A program made the translations under genes and the position numbers. This document shows positions 9,344 to 18,805 of a stretch of DNA of 54,357 nucleotides, piece by piece. This DNA is from Syntrophales bacterium. GTDB taxonomy: Bacteria; Desulfobacterota; Syntrophia; Syntrophales; UBA2210. The stretch spans positions 1 through 54,357 of the forward strand of contig JAQULO010000008.1 of assembly GCA_028718565.1 (NCBI GenBank), read 5' to 3'. The notes beneath the pieces are model-generated. The model saw only the letters and a list, made by a program, of their open reading frames with translations, ran no database searches and was not told the origin of the DNA. Positions within the stretch are counted from its first letter, which is position 1; each line of letters begins with the position of its first letter.

Positions 9344-11395
9344 ATGACTGAACATCGCAAGAGATATCACAAAGATTGGATTCTAGTGACTCTTCTGGTC
9401 AGCCAGATATTTTTGGTTGGGATCTTTTTAACTGATATCAAGGTGGTTTGTGTTACTTTTCTAGTGGCTGCAATATTCGCTAGTCCCGGTTTTTTCTTTT
9501 TCGTATGCCAGGGGAGTAGGGCGCTTGTGGCGGCCATATATGGAATCCCGCTTGGCGTGGCATACAGCAGTCTTGTCGTTACGGTTTGTGTCGCACTGAA
9601 GGGATGGAATCTGACTCTCTTATCCTGTTCGTACATCGTAAGTATCTTTTTTATTGTGTATATCTCAAAAAGGATACGACAGCAGGCTGAGATACTCTTG
9701 GAAGCAAATACTTTCTCCCTTGAAGAATCTTATCCGATTTGGGGGTTGTTTGCTGTTATTTCACTATATGTCGCCTTAGTAACCATACCCTTATTGAATG
9801 TCGGTAAATTGACGGAATATGGGTACGCTTATACTGGTTTGTTTGGCCACGATTTTGTCATTCGTGGACTATATGCCGTTGCAGCTTCTCAAAATGTCCC
9901 GATCGATAACTTTTACTTTGCGGGGCATCATCTAAAAAACTTCTACCTTCTTTGGTACATATTGCCGGCGGCAATTTACAAGGCAATGTCGGGTTTATGT
10001 AATATAAAAGATGTCCTCATTATCATGAGTCTTGGTTCGGTTCCCGTGTTCTTTCTCCTTCTCTGTGCTGTGTCGCCACACTTTATGAAGGAAGAAAAAA
10101 GCGAGGTGACAGATAAAGGAAAAAGAAGGAAAAGATTTCTGACGATTATTGTGGTGCCCTTTTTCGCCGCATCGTTTCATTGGATTTACGCTTTAGTGAA
10201 GTTATTTGTTCAAGAAGTTTATCCCTTCCCGTTGTTAATGGAATACACGAAAGAATTGGGGTTTTTATCTCAAACGTGGTTTCGTTGCTTCCTTTTTGAA
10301 CCACATGTTATGCTCGTCATTATGATAGCTATGGTGATTATCGTCATCAGCGAAAACGGACCGTCCTATATGAGAAGTATTACTATAGGCGTTCTTCTGT
10401 CTGCGATGGCCTTGACCGACAGTATAACCTTCCTGATTTTTGGGCTCTCTTATTTCATCTATCAGATTGTCTGCAGCGCGGCGGCAAAAGAAAAATTTGT
10501 TGTTCGAGACTTAGTTGTAACGTTGGCTGTCGGTTTATGTTGTCTTCTTGTAATGATGTATCTGGACATCTTAGGTTTTGCTAAATACTCAAACAAGATT
10601 CTTTTTGAATTGAATCTCAAAATTCTTGTAGCGCTCCCCTTCTTGCTATTCTTGACGCTGGGTGTCATCCCTGTAACGGCGTATCTTGGGATAAAACTAT
10701 CAAAACATACCATGAAAACCATATTCGCACTCTTAATGACCGGAATTGCCGTTCTCTTTCTGACATGCATTACAGATGCTTTAGAAGGAAATGTTGTCCT
10801 AAGAAAATCGCTTTATTTTGTAAGGATGCCGCTCTTTTTTCTTTCGATACAGTATGTCTACTCTATGAATAAGGGGATATTCAATAAAGTCATCATTTTT
10901 CTTATGATTTTAGCACTTCCAACAGTGGTGACAGATGTGTGGGCGACAAGCGGCATTTATAAGGGGGCAGGAACTATATATATCACACCGGGAGAAATGG
11001 AAGCGTCTTCGTGGATAAAAACCAACACGACTCGTGATTCCATCGTCCAATCGATGATTGAATATGAGTATCCCGGCAAATTTGGCTACTCAGTAACAAT
11101 ATTTTTTGGCGAGCGTAAGGCCGCTCTCGGCCTGTGGAAGGGTGCAAAAATGTTTTATCCTAATTATGATGCTATTAGGGATAGAGCGAGCGCAATTAAT
11201 ACAATTTTTTCAACCGAGGAGCCGAAGAAACGCCAAGAGCTCCTTGCAGAATTGAATATAGATTACGTTTTTATAGGTGAAAAAGAACGGGCGCGCTATA
11301 AAGACTGTGAGAAGTACTTTACTGCCGACAAGACAAATTATGAAAAGGTTTTTGACAATGCTGAGGTCAGCATATTCAGGATTAAGAGAGGGTAA
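9344..11395 (+). CDS. Large polytopic membrane protein, possibly GT-C-fold
   Basis: This 683-residue protein has roughly 12-14 hydrophobic helices followed by a soluble C-terminal domain of about 130 residues beginning near TPGEMEASSWIK. The loop GLFGHDFVIRGLYAV and the motif FAGHHLKNFYLLWY recall GT-C membrane glycosyltransferases that use lipid-linked sugars, but I cannot place it in a named family. A C-terminal 'asswIk' segment is common in such proteins. DNA composition becomes noticeably more A+T rich from here. The gene follows a 157-base gap and ends three bases before the VioA-like gene, so it probably shares that transcript. Confidence 0.6.
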   Translation: MTEHRKRYHKDWILVTLLVSQIFLVGIFLTDIKVVCVTFLVAAIFASPGFFFFVCQGSRALVAAIYGIPLGVAYSSLVVTVCVALKGWNLTLLSCSYIVSIFFIVYISKRIRQQAEILLEANTFSLEESYPIWGLFAVISLYVALVTIPLLNVGKLTEYGYAYTGLFGHDFVIRGLYAVAASQNVPIDNFYFAGHHLKNFYLLWYILPAAIYKAMSGLCNIKDVLIIMSLGSVPVFFLLLCAVSPHFMKEEKSEVTDKGKRRKRFLTIIVVPFFAASFHWIYALVKLFVQEVYPFPLLMEYTKELGFLSQTWFRCFLFEPHVMLVIMIAMVIIVISENGPSYMRSITIGVLLSAMALTDSITFLIFGLSYFIYQIVCSAAAKEKFVVRDLVVTLAVGLCCLLVMMYLDILGFAKYSNKILFELNLKILVALPFLLFLTLGVIPVTAYLGIKLSKHTMKTIFALLMTGIAVLFLTCITDALEGNVVLRKSLYFVRMPLFFLSIQYVYSMNKGIFNKVIIFLMILALPTVVTDVWATSGIYKGAGTIYITPGEMEASSWIKTNTTRDSIVQSMIEYEYPGKFGYSVTIFFGERKAALGLWKGAKMFYPNYDAIRDRASAINTIFSTEEPKKRQELLAELNIDYVFIGEKERARYKDCEKYFTADKTNYEKVFDNAEVSIFRIKRG

Positions 11396-11398
11396 CTA

Positions 11399-12529
11399 AT
11401 GGATCGTGGGTCTGAAAAACGATATTATGTTACAAAACCGACTTTACCGCCGCTGGACAAATTTACTAGACTTCTGGAAGATATCTGGAATACTAAGATT
11501 TTGACAAACAATGGCAAATATCACCAAGATCTTGAAAGACAATTATGCAAGTATTTAGGAGTGTCTCACTGTAGTTTGTTTGCAAATGGGACGTTGGCGC
11601 TCACCGTGGCACTTCAGGCACTTCGGATTACAGGAGAAGTCATAACCACTCCCTTTAGTTTTGTTGCCACGGCTCATGCATTGTATTGGAATGGTATCAC
11701 ACCGGTCTTTTGCGACATTGATGAAGAGACGTTAAATGTTGATGCACAGAGAATAGAGTCCTTAATTACACCTAAGACAACGGCGATTCTACCCGTACAT
11801 GTCTACGGTCATCCTTGTGATGTTGAGTCCATAGCACATATCTCCGACATATATGGCTTGAAAGTTATTTACGACGCCGCCCATGCTTTTGGTGTCAAAA
11901 AAAACGGAGAATCGATATTACGGCATGGCGATCTGTCTGTCCTGAGTTTCCACGCCACAAAGGTTTTTAATACTGCGGAAGGCGGTGCCATTATAGCGCT
12001 GGATGAAAAATTGAAACAACGAATAGATTTTTTGAAAAACTTTGGCTTTGCGGATGAAGTTACTGTCGTTGCCCCCGGAATAAATGCAAAGATGAATGAA
12101 ATTCAGGCTGCCTTAGGCTTGTTGCAATTGATCGATTTTAATGATGGAAATGAGCGAAGAAAAAAAGTTGCAAATTGCTACACGTCCCTGTTGGAACGTG
12201 CTGAAGGAATTAGAGTTTTTTCGGAGGGCGAAAGTGTTGAGCACAACTATTCCTATTACCCCATCTTGATTGATAGTAATAAACTGGGGATGTCCCGCGA
12301 TGCGCTATATGAGCGATTGAAAGAGTTTAATATATTTACGAGGAGATATTTTTACCCCCTTATAAGTAGTTTTCCTGCTTATCGGGGTCTTCCCTCAGCG
12401 GCTTTCGACAATTTACCTGTCGCGAATAGAATTGCCAACCAGGTGTTATGTCTCCCCATATACAGTGACTTGGAAGTATCGGATGTCGAATTTATCGTGG
12501 ACACCATTTTTAAAATTGTCGGGGTGTAA
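11399..12529 (+). CDS. vioA: VioA-type dTDP-4-amino-4,6-dideoxyglucose transaminase
   Basis: This 376-residue DegT-family aminotransferase has the PLP-lysine segment SFHATKVFNTAEGGAII (Lys at about 188), the YDAAHAFGV strand with Asp at about 159, and the ILTNNGKYHQDLE and TTPFSFVATAHAL segments that I associate with VioA. VioA transfers an amino group to C4 of dTDP-4-keto-6-deoxyglucose to make dTDP-viosamine. The acyltransferase directly downstream fits the next step. No dTDP-glucose synthase or dehydratase gene lies in the window, so these would be elsewhere. A related transaminase acting on another 4-keto-sugar cannot be excluded. Confidence 0.75.
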   Translation: MDRGSEKRYYVTKPTLPPLDKFTRLLEDIWNTKILTNNGKYHQDLERQLCKYLGVSHCSLFANGTLALTVALQALRITGEVITTPFSFVATAHALYWNGITPVFCDIDEETLNVDAQRIESLITPKTTAILPVHVYGHPCDVESIAHISDIYGLKVIYDAAHAFGVKKNGESILRHGDLSVLSFHATKVFNTAEGGAIIALDEKLKQRIDFLKNFGFADEVTVVAPGINAKMNEIQAALGLLQLIDFNDGNERRKKVANCYTSLLERAEGIRVFSEGESVEHNYSYYPILIDSNKLGMSRDALYERLKEFNIFTRRYFYPLISSFPAYRGLPSAAFDNLPVANRIANQVLCLPIYSDLEVSDVEFIVDTIFKIVGV

Positions 12530-12536
12530 GGTGACA

Positions 12537-13130
12537 ATGAACTCCTTTTATCCCGAACAAGAATTAAGAAAGATTGGATTTGCCTTTATAGGGAAAGATA
12601 TAAAAATATCAAGGAAGGCTTCTATTTATAACCCTCAACAGCTACATATCGGTGATAACTCAAGGATCGATGATTTCTGCATCCTTTCACCGGGAACCGG
12701 AGGGATCGTAATAGGCAAACATGTACACATTGCTTGTTATACAAGTCTCATTGGAAAAGGGAAAATTATCATAGAAGATTTTGTGAATTTGTCGTCTAAG
12801 GTCGGGGTCTATTCGAGTTCTGATGACTATTCCGGTGCGTATATGACAAATCCTACGATTCCCTCCGAATATACACATGTGATGCATTCCGATGTTACCA
12901 TTGGTAGGCATGTAATTATTGGTGCAGGGAGTGTTGTCTTGCCAGGTGTTGTGATAGGTGAGGGCGCAGCGGTAGGTGCTTTGTCACTTGTGGTAAAGGA
13001 CTGTCGGCCTTTCACGATCTATGGTGGTGTTCCCGCAAAAGAATTAAGAGAGAGAAAGCGGGGCATACTGCATTACGAAAAACTTTTCACGAGTGGTAAG
13101 AAAAAAACACGGGATGGTGAATCGGAATGA
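12537..13130 (+). CDS. Hexapeptide-repeat sugar acyltransferase (VioB-like role)
   Basis: From ATG 12537 the protein has 197 residues. The track's earlier start at 12432 lies inside the aminotransferase. AAGG just upstream supports 12537, although GTG 12531 is possible. Left-handed beta-helix repeats are visible (IGDNSRIDDF, IGKHVHIACYTSLIG, IGRHVIIGAGSVVLPGVVIG), and the C-terminal part IYGGVPAKELRER is typical of xenobiotic/sugar acetyltransferases. It likely transfers an acyl group from acyl-CoA to an amino-sugar. Next to the VioA-like enzyme, dTDP-Qui4N is the obvious candidate acceptor. Confidence 0.78.
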   Translation: MNSFYPEQELRKIGFAFIGKDIKISRKASIYNPQQLHIGDNSRIDDFCILSPGTGGIVIGKHVHIACYTSLIGKGKIIIEDFVNLSSKVGVYSSSDDYSGAYMTNPTIPSEYTHVMHSDVTIGRHVIIGAGSVVLPGVVIGEGAAVGALSLVVKDCRPFTIYGGVPAKELRERKRGILHYEKLFTSGKKKTRDGESE

Positions 13131-14068
13131 TGAAAGATATCGATTGCAGTATCATAATACCAGTATATTTTAATGAGGAAACCATTCATGAATTGTACGA
13201 TATACTCGAAAGAGAGGTAATTAAAAAAAACGACAAGAAGTTTGAAGTGATATTCATAGATGATGGCTCAGGGGATCAATCTCTTAAGAAAATCTTGGAG
13301 CTATGGGAAAAGAAGAAAGAGACTATAAGAGTAATAAAGCTTACTCGAAACTTTGGCCAGGTACCAGCGATGATGGCCGGATATCACAACGCGCGGGGTA
13401 GATGTATCATCAACATATCGGCTGATCTACAGGACCCTCCTGAACTTATCAATGATATGCTGCTCTCCTACTACGAAGAAGGATATGAAATTGTTGTCAG
13501 TTATAGAGAAGCACGGGATGAGTCCTTGTTTAGAACCTTGACTTCGAGAATCTTCTATAAGCTTACCAGGATTCTTAGCTTTCCTAATATGCCTTCTGGG
13601 GGGTTCGATTACGGTCTTGTAGGAGATAAAGCAAAACAACACATACTTCTTAAGACAGAAGCCAACCCCTTCTGGCAAGGTCAAGTTCTGTGGACCGGTT
13701 TCAGAACAAAGTTCATTCCATATACGCGCAGGAAAAGGGAACAGGGAAAATCGAAGTGGTCCCTTTCAAAAAAGATTAAGTACCTCATTGACGGGATAAT
13801 GAGCTTTTCCTATTTTCCTCTTAGGATGATGTCAGTCTTTGGAATCATTACAGCGATTTGCGGTTTTGTCTATGCGGTTATCGTTTTTATTGCACGCATC
13901 TTCGGCAATGTTCCCTTCAAGGGATGGGCGCCGTTGATGATAGTCGTTCTAGTTCTTTCAGGAATACAGATGCTCATGCTGGGAACAATAGGGGAATACA
14001 TCTGGAGGGCTCTCGACCAATCTAGGGGGCGGGAGCCGTATATAATTGAAAAGATGTTTGATCAGTAA
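13127..14068 (+). CDS. GT2 glycosyltransferase, polyprenyl-phosphate (GtrB/ArnC/DPM1-like)
   Basis: This 313-residue protein has a GT-A domain with SIIIPVYFNEETI (about 8-20), FIDDGSGDQS and ADLQDPPE near 100-107, the metal-binding stretch of the DPM1/GtrB/ArnC group. Two C-terminal membrane helices follow (about 232-255 and 265-290), along with GEYIWRALDQSRGREPYI. Such enzymes charge undecaprenyl phosphate with a sugar for later periplasmic transfer, which suits the neighbouring GT-C-like membrane protein. The start ATGATGA overlaps the acyltransferase stop by four bases. Confidence 0.85.
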   Translation: MMKDIDCSIIIPVYFNEETIHELYDILEREVIKKNDKKFEVIFIDDGSGDQSLKKILELWEKKKETIRVIKLTRNFGQVPAMMAGYHNARGRCIINISADLQDPPELINDMLLSYYEEGYEIVVSYREARDESLFRTLTSRIFYKLTRILSFPNMPSGGFDYGLVGDKAKQHILLKTEANPFWQGQVLWTGFRTKFIPYTRRKREQGKSKWSLSKKIKYLIDGIMSFSYFPLRMMSVFGIITAICGFVYAVIVFIARIFGNVPFKGWAPLMIVVLVLSGIQMLMLGTIGEYIWRALDQSRGREPYIIEKMFDQ

Positions 14069-14194
14069 CTGTGCTTCGATAAGATCCCAGAAGCCGTCAT
14101 AAGACCTTTTGGTCAGACGCTTGAATGGAGAAGCGCAATCGTTGAAGTGCAAACAACCTCATCGATAATGTTGTGCTAAGAAAAATATCCCCAA

Positions 14195-15220
14195 ATGAAT
14201 CTTCATAATCTATTTTTCAACTCAAAAAAGCTAATCGCGGGTGTATTTGACCGGACAGGCCTTATTGATACCGGGTTAAGGTTTTCTAAAAGGCGTTTTA
14301 TTTTTGCTTATCATCGTGTATTGCCTGACCATGTAGCGAAGGATTCATTTATTCAGTCGTGCATGGTGACTTCGGCAAGTGCCTTTGAAGCGCAAATAAA
14401 CTGGATGAAAAATTGTGGTGAGATAGTTAGTGTTGAAAAGATTGTAAACTTCGATCAGAAGAATAATGAACCCTGGTTTGCAATCACCTTTGATGATGGA
14501 TGGAAAGACACATTCGACTGCGCATATCCTATACTAAAAAAATACAATATTCCTGCTATGGTATTTTTGGCAACGGATGCTGTTTCGACCGGAAACATGC
14601 CGTGGCCTGATGAAATTTATGAAAAAACGGGTGAAGCTATTCTGTGCGGCAGAAGTGATTCTGTCAGAGCATATTTCGTAGAAGATTTTTTGTTACAGCC
14701 CGATGATGATTCCCGACGTCATTGCAGAGAAGTTCTGGATGAGTTTATTGAAATCCTTAAGTTATGCGATCCGGGGGAACGATCAATGAGGATCAGAAAA
14801 TATTATGAAAAAATTGGGGTTTCAACTCCGGCGATCTCGGGAAAGATGATGTCCTGGGATGACGCAAGAGCTATGCTTTGGTCGGGGTTAATTTCATTTG
14901 GTTCACACACAAAGAGTCACTTGATCCTTCAGGGGAGTGATCCTATGATCATCTCTGGTGAACTAACCGAGTCAAAAGAAGTTATTCAACAGCAACTGGG
15001 TGTAGAATGTGACTGGTTTGCTTATCCGAACGCCCGATGGGAAAAGGGGCATGAAAAAATCTTGGCCAATGCCGGATATCGATATAGCGTCACCTTGATA
15101 ACAAAGAAACTTGACAAAAAAGATCCAACCCACATACTTCCGAGACACATTATGTATGACGATGTTGCGAACGTATTTGGCTACATGAAATTACGGATGC
15201 TCGGCATACCCTTTTTTTAA
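14195..15220 (+). CDS. Polysaccharide deacetylase (NodB-like, CE4)
   Basis: This 341-residue protein has FAYHRVLPDHV near residue 31, the catalytic-base motif TFDDGWKDTF (about 96-105) and the metal-binding H-x3-H in SHTKSHLIL (about 236-244). DWFAYPNARW corresponds to a later conserved Tyr/Pro segment. CE4 enzymes remove N- or O-acetyl groups from glycans. No clear signal peptide is visible, so it may act in the cytoplasm on lipid-linked intermediates. A helical insert separates the first and second motifs. It lies in the middle of the glycosyltransferase block. Confidence 0.83.
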   Translation: MNLHNLFFNSKKLIAGVFDRTGLIDTGLRFSKRRFIFAYHRVLPDHVAKDSFIQSCMVTSASAFEAQINWMKNCGEIVSVEKIVNFDQKNNEPWFAITFDDGWKDTFDCAYPILKKYNIPAMVFLATDAVSTGNMPWPDEIYEKTGEAILCGRSDSVRAYFVEDFLLQPDDDSRRHCREVLDEFIEILKLCDPGERSMRIRKYYEKIGVSTPAISGKMMSWDDARAMLWSGLISFGSHTKSHLILQGSDPMIISGELTESKEVIQQQLGVECDWFAYPNARWEKGHEKILANAGYRYSVTLITKKLDKKDPTHILPRHIMYDDVANVFGYMKLRMLGIPFF

Positions 15221-15245
15221 TCCTGCGGAGGTTATCAAAAAAGTT

Positions 15246-16382
15246 ATGGGGACAGTTAATGCTGATGTGAAGATACTTGGAGTTATTGATGAAGATCCTT
15301 TTGACTTCAGGACGTGGTCGGGGAGTTCGCGGTACCTGTTTCAATCGTTACGGGAAAAGGGGAATCTTTGTGGAGCAGTGAGTGCTCAACCCTCCAAATA
15401 TATAAGTACTATATATAAGCTGTTAAGCTTTTATCCCAATATGGCTCACTGGAAGACAAGATATCATCTTAATGTTGGTTATTTCAAACAGATGACCAAG
15501 GTCGCACAAAATAAGATTGAAGGGTTTAGCCGTGACGAGTACAACGTTATACTTCAGGTTGGAGCGTGGTATGATCTTGCCGGAAGAAAAGGCAAGCGGA
15601 CGGTATCGTATCATGATGGCAATCTCTATTCTCTTTTAAGTAGTGACCGGAACGGACATTTGAAGGATAAGCGATTCGTTAAAAAGTGTTTCACTCATGA
15701 GAAGGTTCTTTACCATAAGATGGACCTCTTGTTTACGATGAGCGACTGGCTAAGAGACAAGTTCTGTGAAGGGTTTGACCTGCATCCTGATAAAGTAGTG
15801 ACTGTTGGCGCCGGGACTAATCTGCCCTATACCTTAGAAGTTGATAACAAGAATTACGATAGGAGAAGGGTATTGTTTGTTGGCAAGGCGTTCGAGAGAA
15901 AAGGAGGGAATGTTCTGCTGAATGCTTTTCAAGAGGTGCGAAGGGAATTACCTGACGCCGAGTTGATTATAATCGGCCCTCACTTGGCTGCTGTGCCCGA
16001 TGGAGTGACATGTCTGGGTTATCTCTCAAAGGATAAAGATACCGATACCCTGCTGAATGAATATTCAAAAGCGACGCTCTTTGTGATGCCTTCACTATAT
16101 GAACCTTTTGGGATAGTGTTCGCCGAGGCAATGGCACATAAGCTTCCGTGTATTGGAACACGGAACTGCGCGATGCCGGAACTCATAAAAGATGGCGAGA
16201 CGGGCTATCTCGTTCCGGTTGGCGATTACAGAAAGCTTTCAGAGAGGATCATCTATATCCTGAAACATCCTGGGAAGGCCAGAGAACTTGGGGAGAATGG
16301 TTTTAAACACTATCAGGAAAACTATACTTGGGATAGAGTAACTAACAAAATAGTGGATGCCATAAGGGCCAGGCTTCTATAG
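15246..16382 (+). CDS. GT4 glycosyltransferase
   Basis: This 378-residue GT-B enzyme has the N-terminal segment DFRTWSGSSRYLFQSL, matching the glycine/serine turn of GT4 acceptor domains. The donor domain carries VGKAFERKGGNVLLNAF and MPSLYEPFGIVFAEAMAHKLP, the classic E-x7-E motif region. GGAGG lies 15 bases before ATG 15246, a longer spacing than usual. It should add a sugar to the growing repeat unit. Substrate is unknown. Confidence 0.85.
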   Translation: MGTVNADVKILGVIDEDPFDFRTWSGSSRYLFQSLREKGNLCGAVSAQPSKYISTIYKLLSFYPNMAHWKTRYHLNVGYFKQMTKVAQNKIEGFSRDEYNVILQVGAWYDLAGRKGKRTVSYHDGNLYSLLSSDRNGHLKDKRFVKKCFTHEKVLYHKMDLLFTMSDWLRDKFCEGFDLHPDKVVTVGAGTNLPYTLEVDNKNYDRRRVLFVGKAFERKGGNVLLNAFQEVRRELPDAELIIIGPHLAAVPDGVTCLGYLSKDKDTDTLLNEYSKATLFVMPSLYEPFGIVFAEAMAHKLPCIGTRNCAMPELIKDGETGYLVPVGDYRKLSERIIYILKHPGKARELGENGFKHYQENYTWDRVTNKIVDAIRARLL

Positions 16383-16418
16383 CATAATGACCCTATTGTT
16401 TTTGAGATTGGATGAGTA

Positions 16419-17594
16419 ATGTCGGTGCATTCCAAATTTGACCATAGGATCATTCACATCATTTCTGGTGACCTTTGGGGGGGGGCCGAAGCGCAGGCGT
16501 TCAGTGTCATTTCTGCTATCAAGCAAAGGGGGTTTGATGTCAGGTGTGTTCTTTTCAACGACGGGATGATGGCTATAAAACTTAGGCATCTTAAAATTCC
16601 TATAGAAATTGTCTTGGAGGGCCAGCATTCTTCTGTTGCCATTGCAGTAAGAATAAAAGAACTCATTTGTGCTATATCTCCAAGTATCATTCATGTGCAC
16701 GATATAAAGGAGCATTTTGTTACAAAATTGGGCGTTATCTTATCGAGAAAAAAAACACCAATAGTCCGCACAGTCCATAGCAGGGCGGCGTTATCGTGGA
16801 GAAGGGCGCCACGACAAATGATTCGTTCAATCGCCGTGTATTCAAGTGGATGGATTTTAAAACGTTTCAGCAAAGATTGTTTTGTTGCAGTTTCAAGAGA
16901 TATTGCAAAAGACCTCGATCACACAGTAAGACGTGGATTTGTAAAGACTATTTTAAATGGTGTGACCCTTAAGGAGCTCGATAGAGAGGTTGAAAGGGAT
17001 GAAGTAAGGCGGAGATATAATGTGGGGGGTCTGTTTTGGATAGGGACAGCTGTCAGACTTGTGGATATAAAAAATATTCCAATGCTCATTGCCGCTACAA
17101 AAAGAATCGTGGGGGAAGGTATCCCATGCCGTGTATCAGTATTCGGTGACGGACCGTTACGTCAGCATCTTTTTGATCTCATAAGGGAATCAAATTTGAC
17201 TGGGGTAATCTTACTTCATGGTTTTGAAGCGGATATTTTGCCTGTAATGCATTCGCTTGATGCCTTCGTTCTTTCATCCTTTCACGAAGGAATGCCGATA
17301 GCCTTGCTTGAGGCCATGGGAATTGGCCTGCCTGTTGTTTGTACCGAAGTGGGGGGGATGAAGGAGATCATCCAGAACTGTAAAAACGGCATTCTCATTC
17401 CCTCGAACGATGACAAGTCTCTTGCTATTGCCTTGAAACGGCTCTTTGATGATCCTGCTTTTGCAAAAGAACTTTCCATAAATGCTCGAGAAACCATAAA
17501 ATCAAAATATTCAACCGAACATGTTGTGAAAGATCTTATTGATGTCTATGACTCACTTATTTGTCCGATTGGAGCTATAACGAATGGCTACTAA
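16419..17594 (+). CDS. GT4 glycosyltransferase
   Basis: This 391-residue GT-B enzyme has ISGDLWGGAEAQAFSVI at the N-terminus, which is the acceptor-domain GGAE turn. HVHDIKEHFV comes near residue 91, and the donor-domain signature SSFHEGMPIALLEAMGIGLP near 285. It is of the same general type as the 3745 gene but clearly distinct in sequence. It probably acts in the cytoplasm on undecaprenyl-linked intermediates. The 3' end overlaps the following glycosyltransferase gene by 11 bases. Confidence 0.86.
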   Translation: MSVHSKFDHRIIHIISGDLWGGAEAQAFSVISAIKQRGFDVRCVLFNDGMMAIKLRHLKIPIEIVLEGQHSSVAIAVRIKELICAISPSIIHVHDIKEHFVTKLGVILSRKKTPIVRTVHSRAALSWRRAPRQMIRSIAVYSSGWILKRFSKDCFVAVSRDIAKDLDHTVRRGFVKTILNGVTLKELDREVERDEVRRRYNVGGLFWIGTAVRLVDIKNIPMLIAATKRIVGEGIPCRVSVFGDGPLRQHLFDLIRESNLTGVILLHGFEADILPVMHSLDAFVLSSFHEGMPIALLEAMGIGLPVVCTEVGGMKEIIQNCKNGILIPSNDDKSLAIALKRLFDDPAFAKELSINARETIKSKYSTEHVVKDLIDVYDSLICPIGAITNGY

Positions 17595-18579
17595 GCGCAT
17601 TTGGATTGCATGGGAACGTCAGCGACGATCAATCGAACTAGCGAGAAGCTTCAACTGTCGTCTCTATATTATCGACTATTCCGGGTTATTCAGATATCCG
17701 AAAGCAACGCTTCAAACAATATGGATCGTTTTGAGAGAAAAACCAAAGGTCCTGTTTGTTCAGAATCCATCAATGATATTGGCAGCACTTGCCTGTATTA
17801 TTAAAAGGTTGTTGGGGATATCGGTTGTTGTGGATCGCCATACAACATTCAGATTAGGCAAGAAGAAAGGAGGTTCTCTGAAGGTATGGATTTTCATGAG
17901 GCTTCATTATTTTACGTTAAGGATGGCTGATCTTACAATTGTCACGAACCGGTATCTCGCTGAGCTTGTTGAAGAAGCGCATGGTACAGCGGCAATCCTT
18001 CCAGACAAACTCCCAGAATTTGGTTGTGTAACCCCCATTAATTTGGGGTGCGAAAAAAATATTGTACTTGTCTCTTCTTTTGGAGAGGATGAACCCTTTG
18101 CTCATGTAATTCAGGCAGCCAAGAGGCTGGAGGGATCGGGTATTTGCATTCATGTAACCGGGGATGTAAAAAAGGCTGATCCATTGATCCGTAATGCACA
18201 GATTGATTCAATAAAATTTACAGGGTTCATCCCAGATGAGATGTATCCCGCGTATCTCCTTTCTGCAGATGCGGTAATGGTGTTGACGACAGCGGACCAG
18301 TGTATGCTCTGTGGATGTTATGAGGCCGTTTCACTGGAGCGCCCCTTGATCACATCTCGTACCCAGGTTTTAGAAGATTATTTTAGTGGAGCTGTTTTTG
18401 TTGAGGATGATGGCGATCAAATTTACAATGCAATATTGGCGGTATTAGATAACCCCAAAAAGTACGCGGCGAATGTTCGAGACGTCAAAAAACATATTTC
18501 ACGCTCATGGATGATTGCCTTCCATAATATCGAAGGTATTATTTCGAACATTGAAAACCAAAACATGAGAGTTGAATAG
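17584..18579 (+). CDS. Glycosyltransferase-like protein (GT-B type)
   Basis: This 331-residue protein overlaps the upstream gene by 11 bases. N-terminal RIWIAWERQRRSIELAR and VLFVQNPSMILAALA resemble the acceptor half of GT-B enzymes. The donor half has LVSSFGEDEPFAHVIQAA and LTTADQCMLCGCYEAVSLER, where the Glu-containing helix is altered compared with classical GT4 motifs. A glycosyltransferase role is likely from fold-type motifs and context. The altered donor site makes the exact family uncertain. Confidence 0.68.
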   Translation: MATKRIWIAWERQRRSIELARSFNCRLYIIDYSGLFRYPKATLQTIWIVLREKPKVLFVQNPSMILAALACIIKRLLGISVVVDRHTTFRLGKKKGGSLKVWIFMRLHYFTLRMADLTIVTNRYLAELVEEAHGTAAILPDKLPEFGCVTPINLGCEKNIVLVSSFGEDEPFAHVIQAAKRLEGSGICIHVTGDVKKADPLIRNAQIDSIKFTGFIPDEMYPAYLLSADAVMVLTTADQCMLCGCYEAVSLERPLITSRTQVLEDYFSGAVFVEDDGDQIYNAILAVLDNPKKYAANVRDVKKHISRSWMIAFHNIEGIISNIENQNMRVE

Positions 18580-18805
18580 AAATGATAACTTACGTTGCAT
18601 TCATTTCATTTATAGAAGGAATTAACCTCCGATTCATGCTTCGGGGATTGCCCCTTCAAGTCTGTTCAGAATCATTTGGATGATAACATGAGACTAGGGT
18701 CTGGCGTAGCGGAGGCATATGATTCTGGTCTTATAATTGCTCTTCTGGGAAAGATTATCTCTGTACCAATAAAGACAATGTTCGTAACACTTCAGGATTA
18801 CTTCC

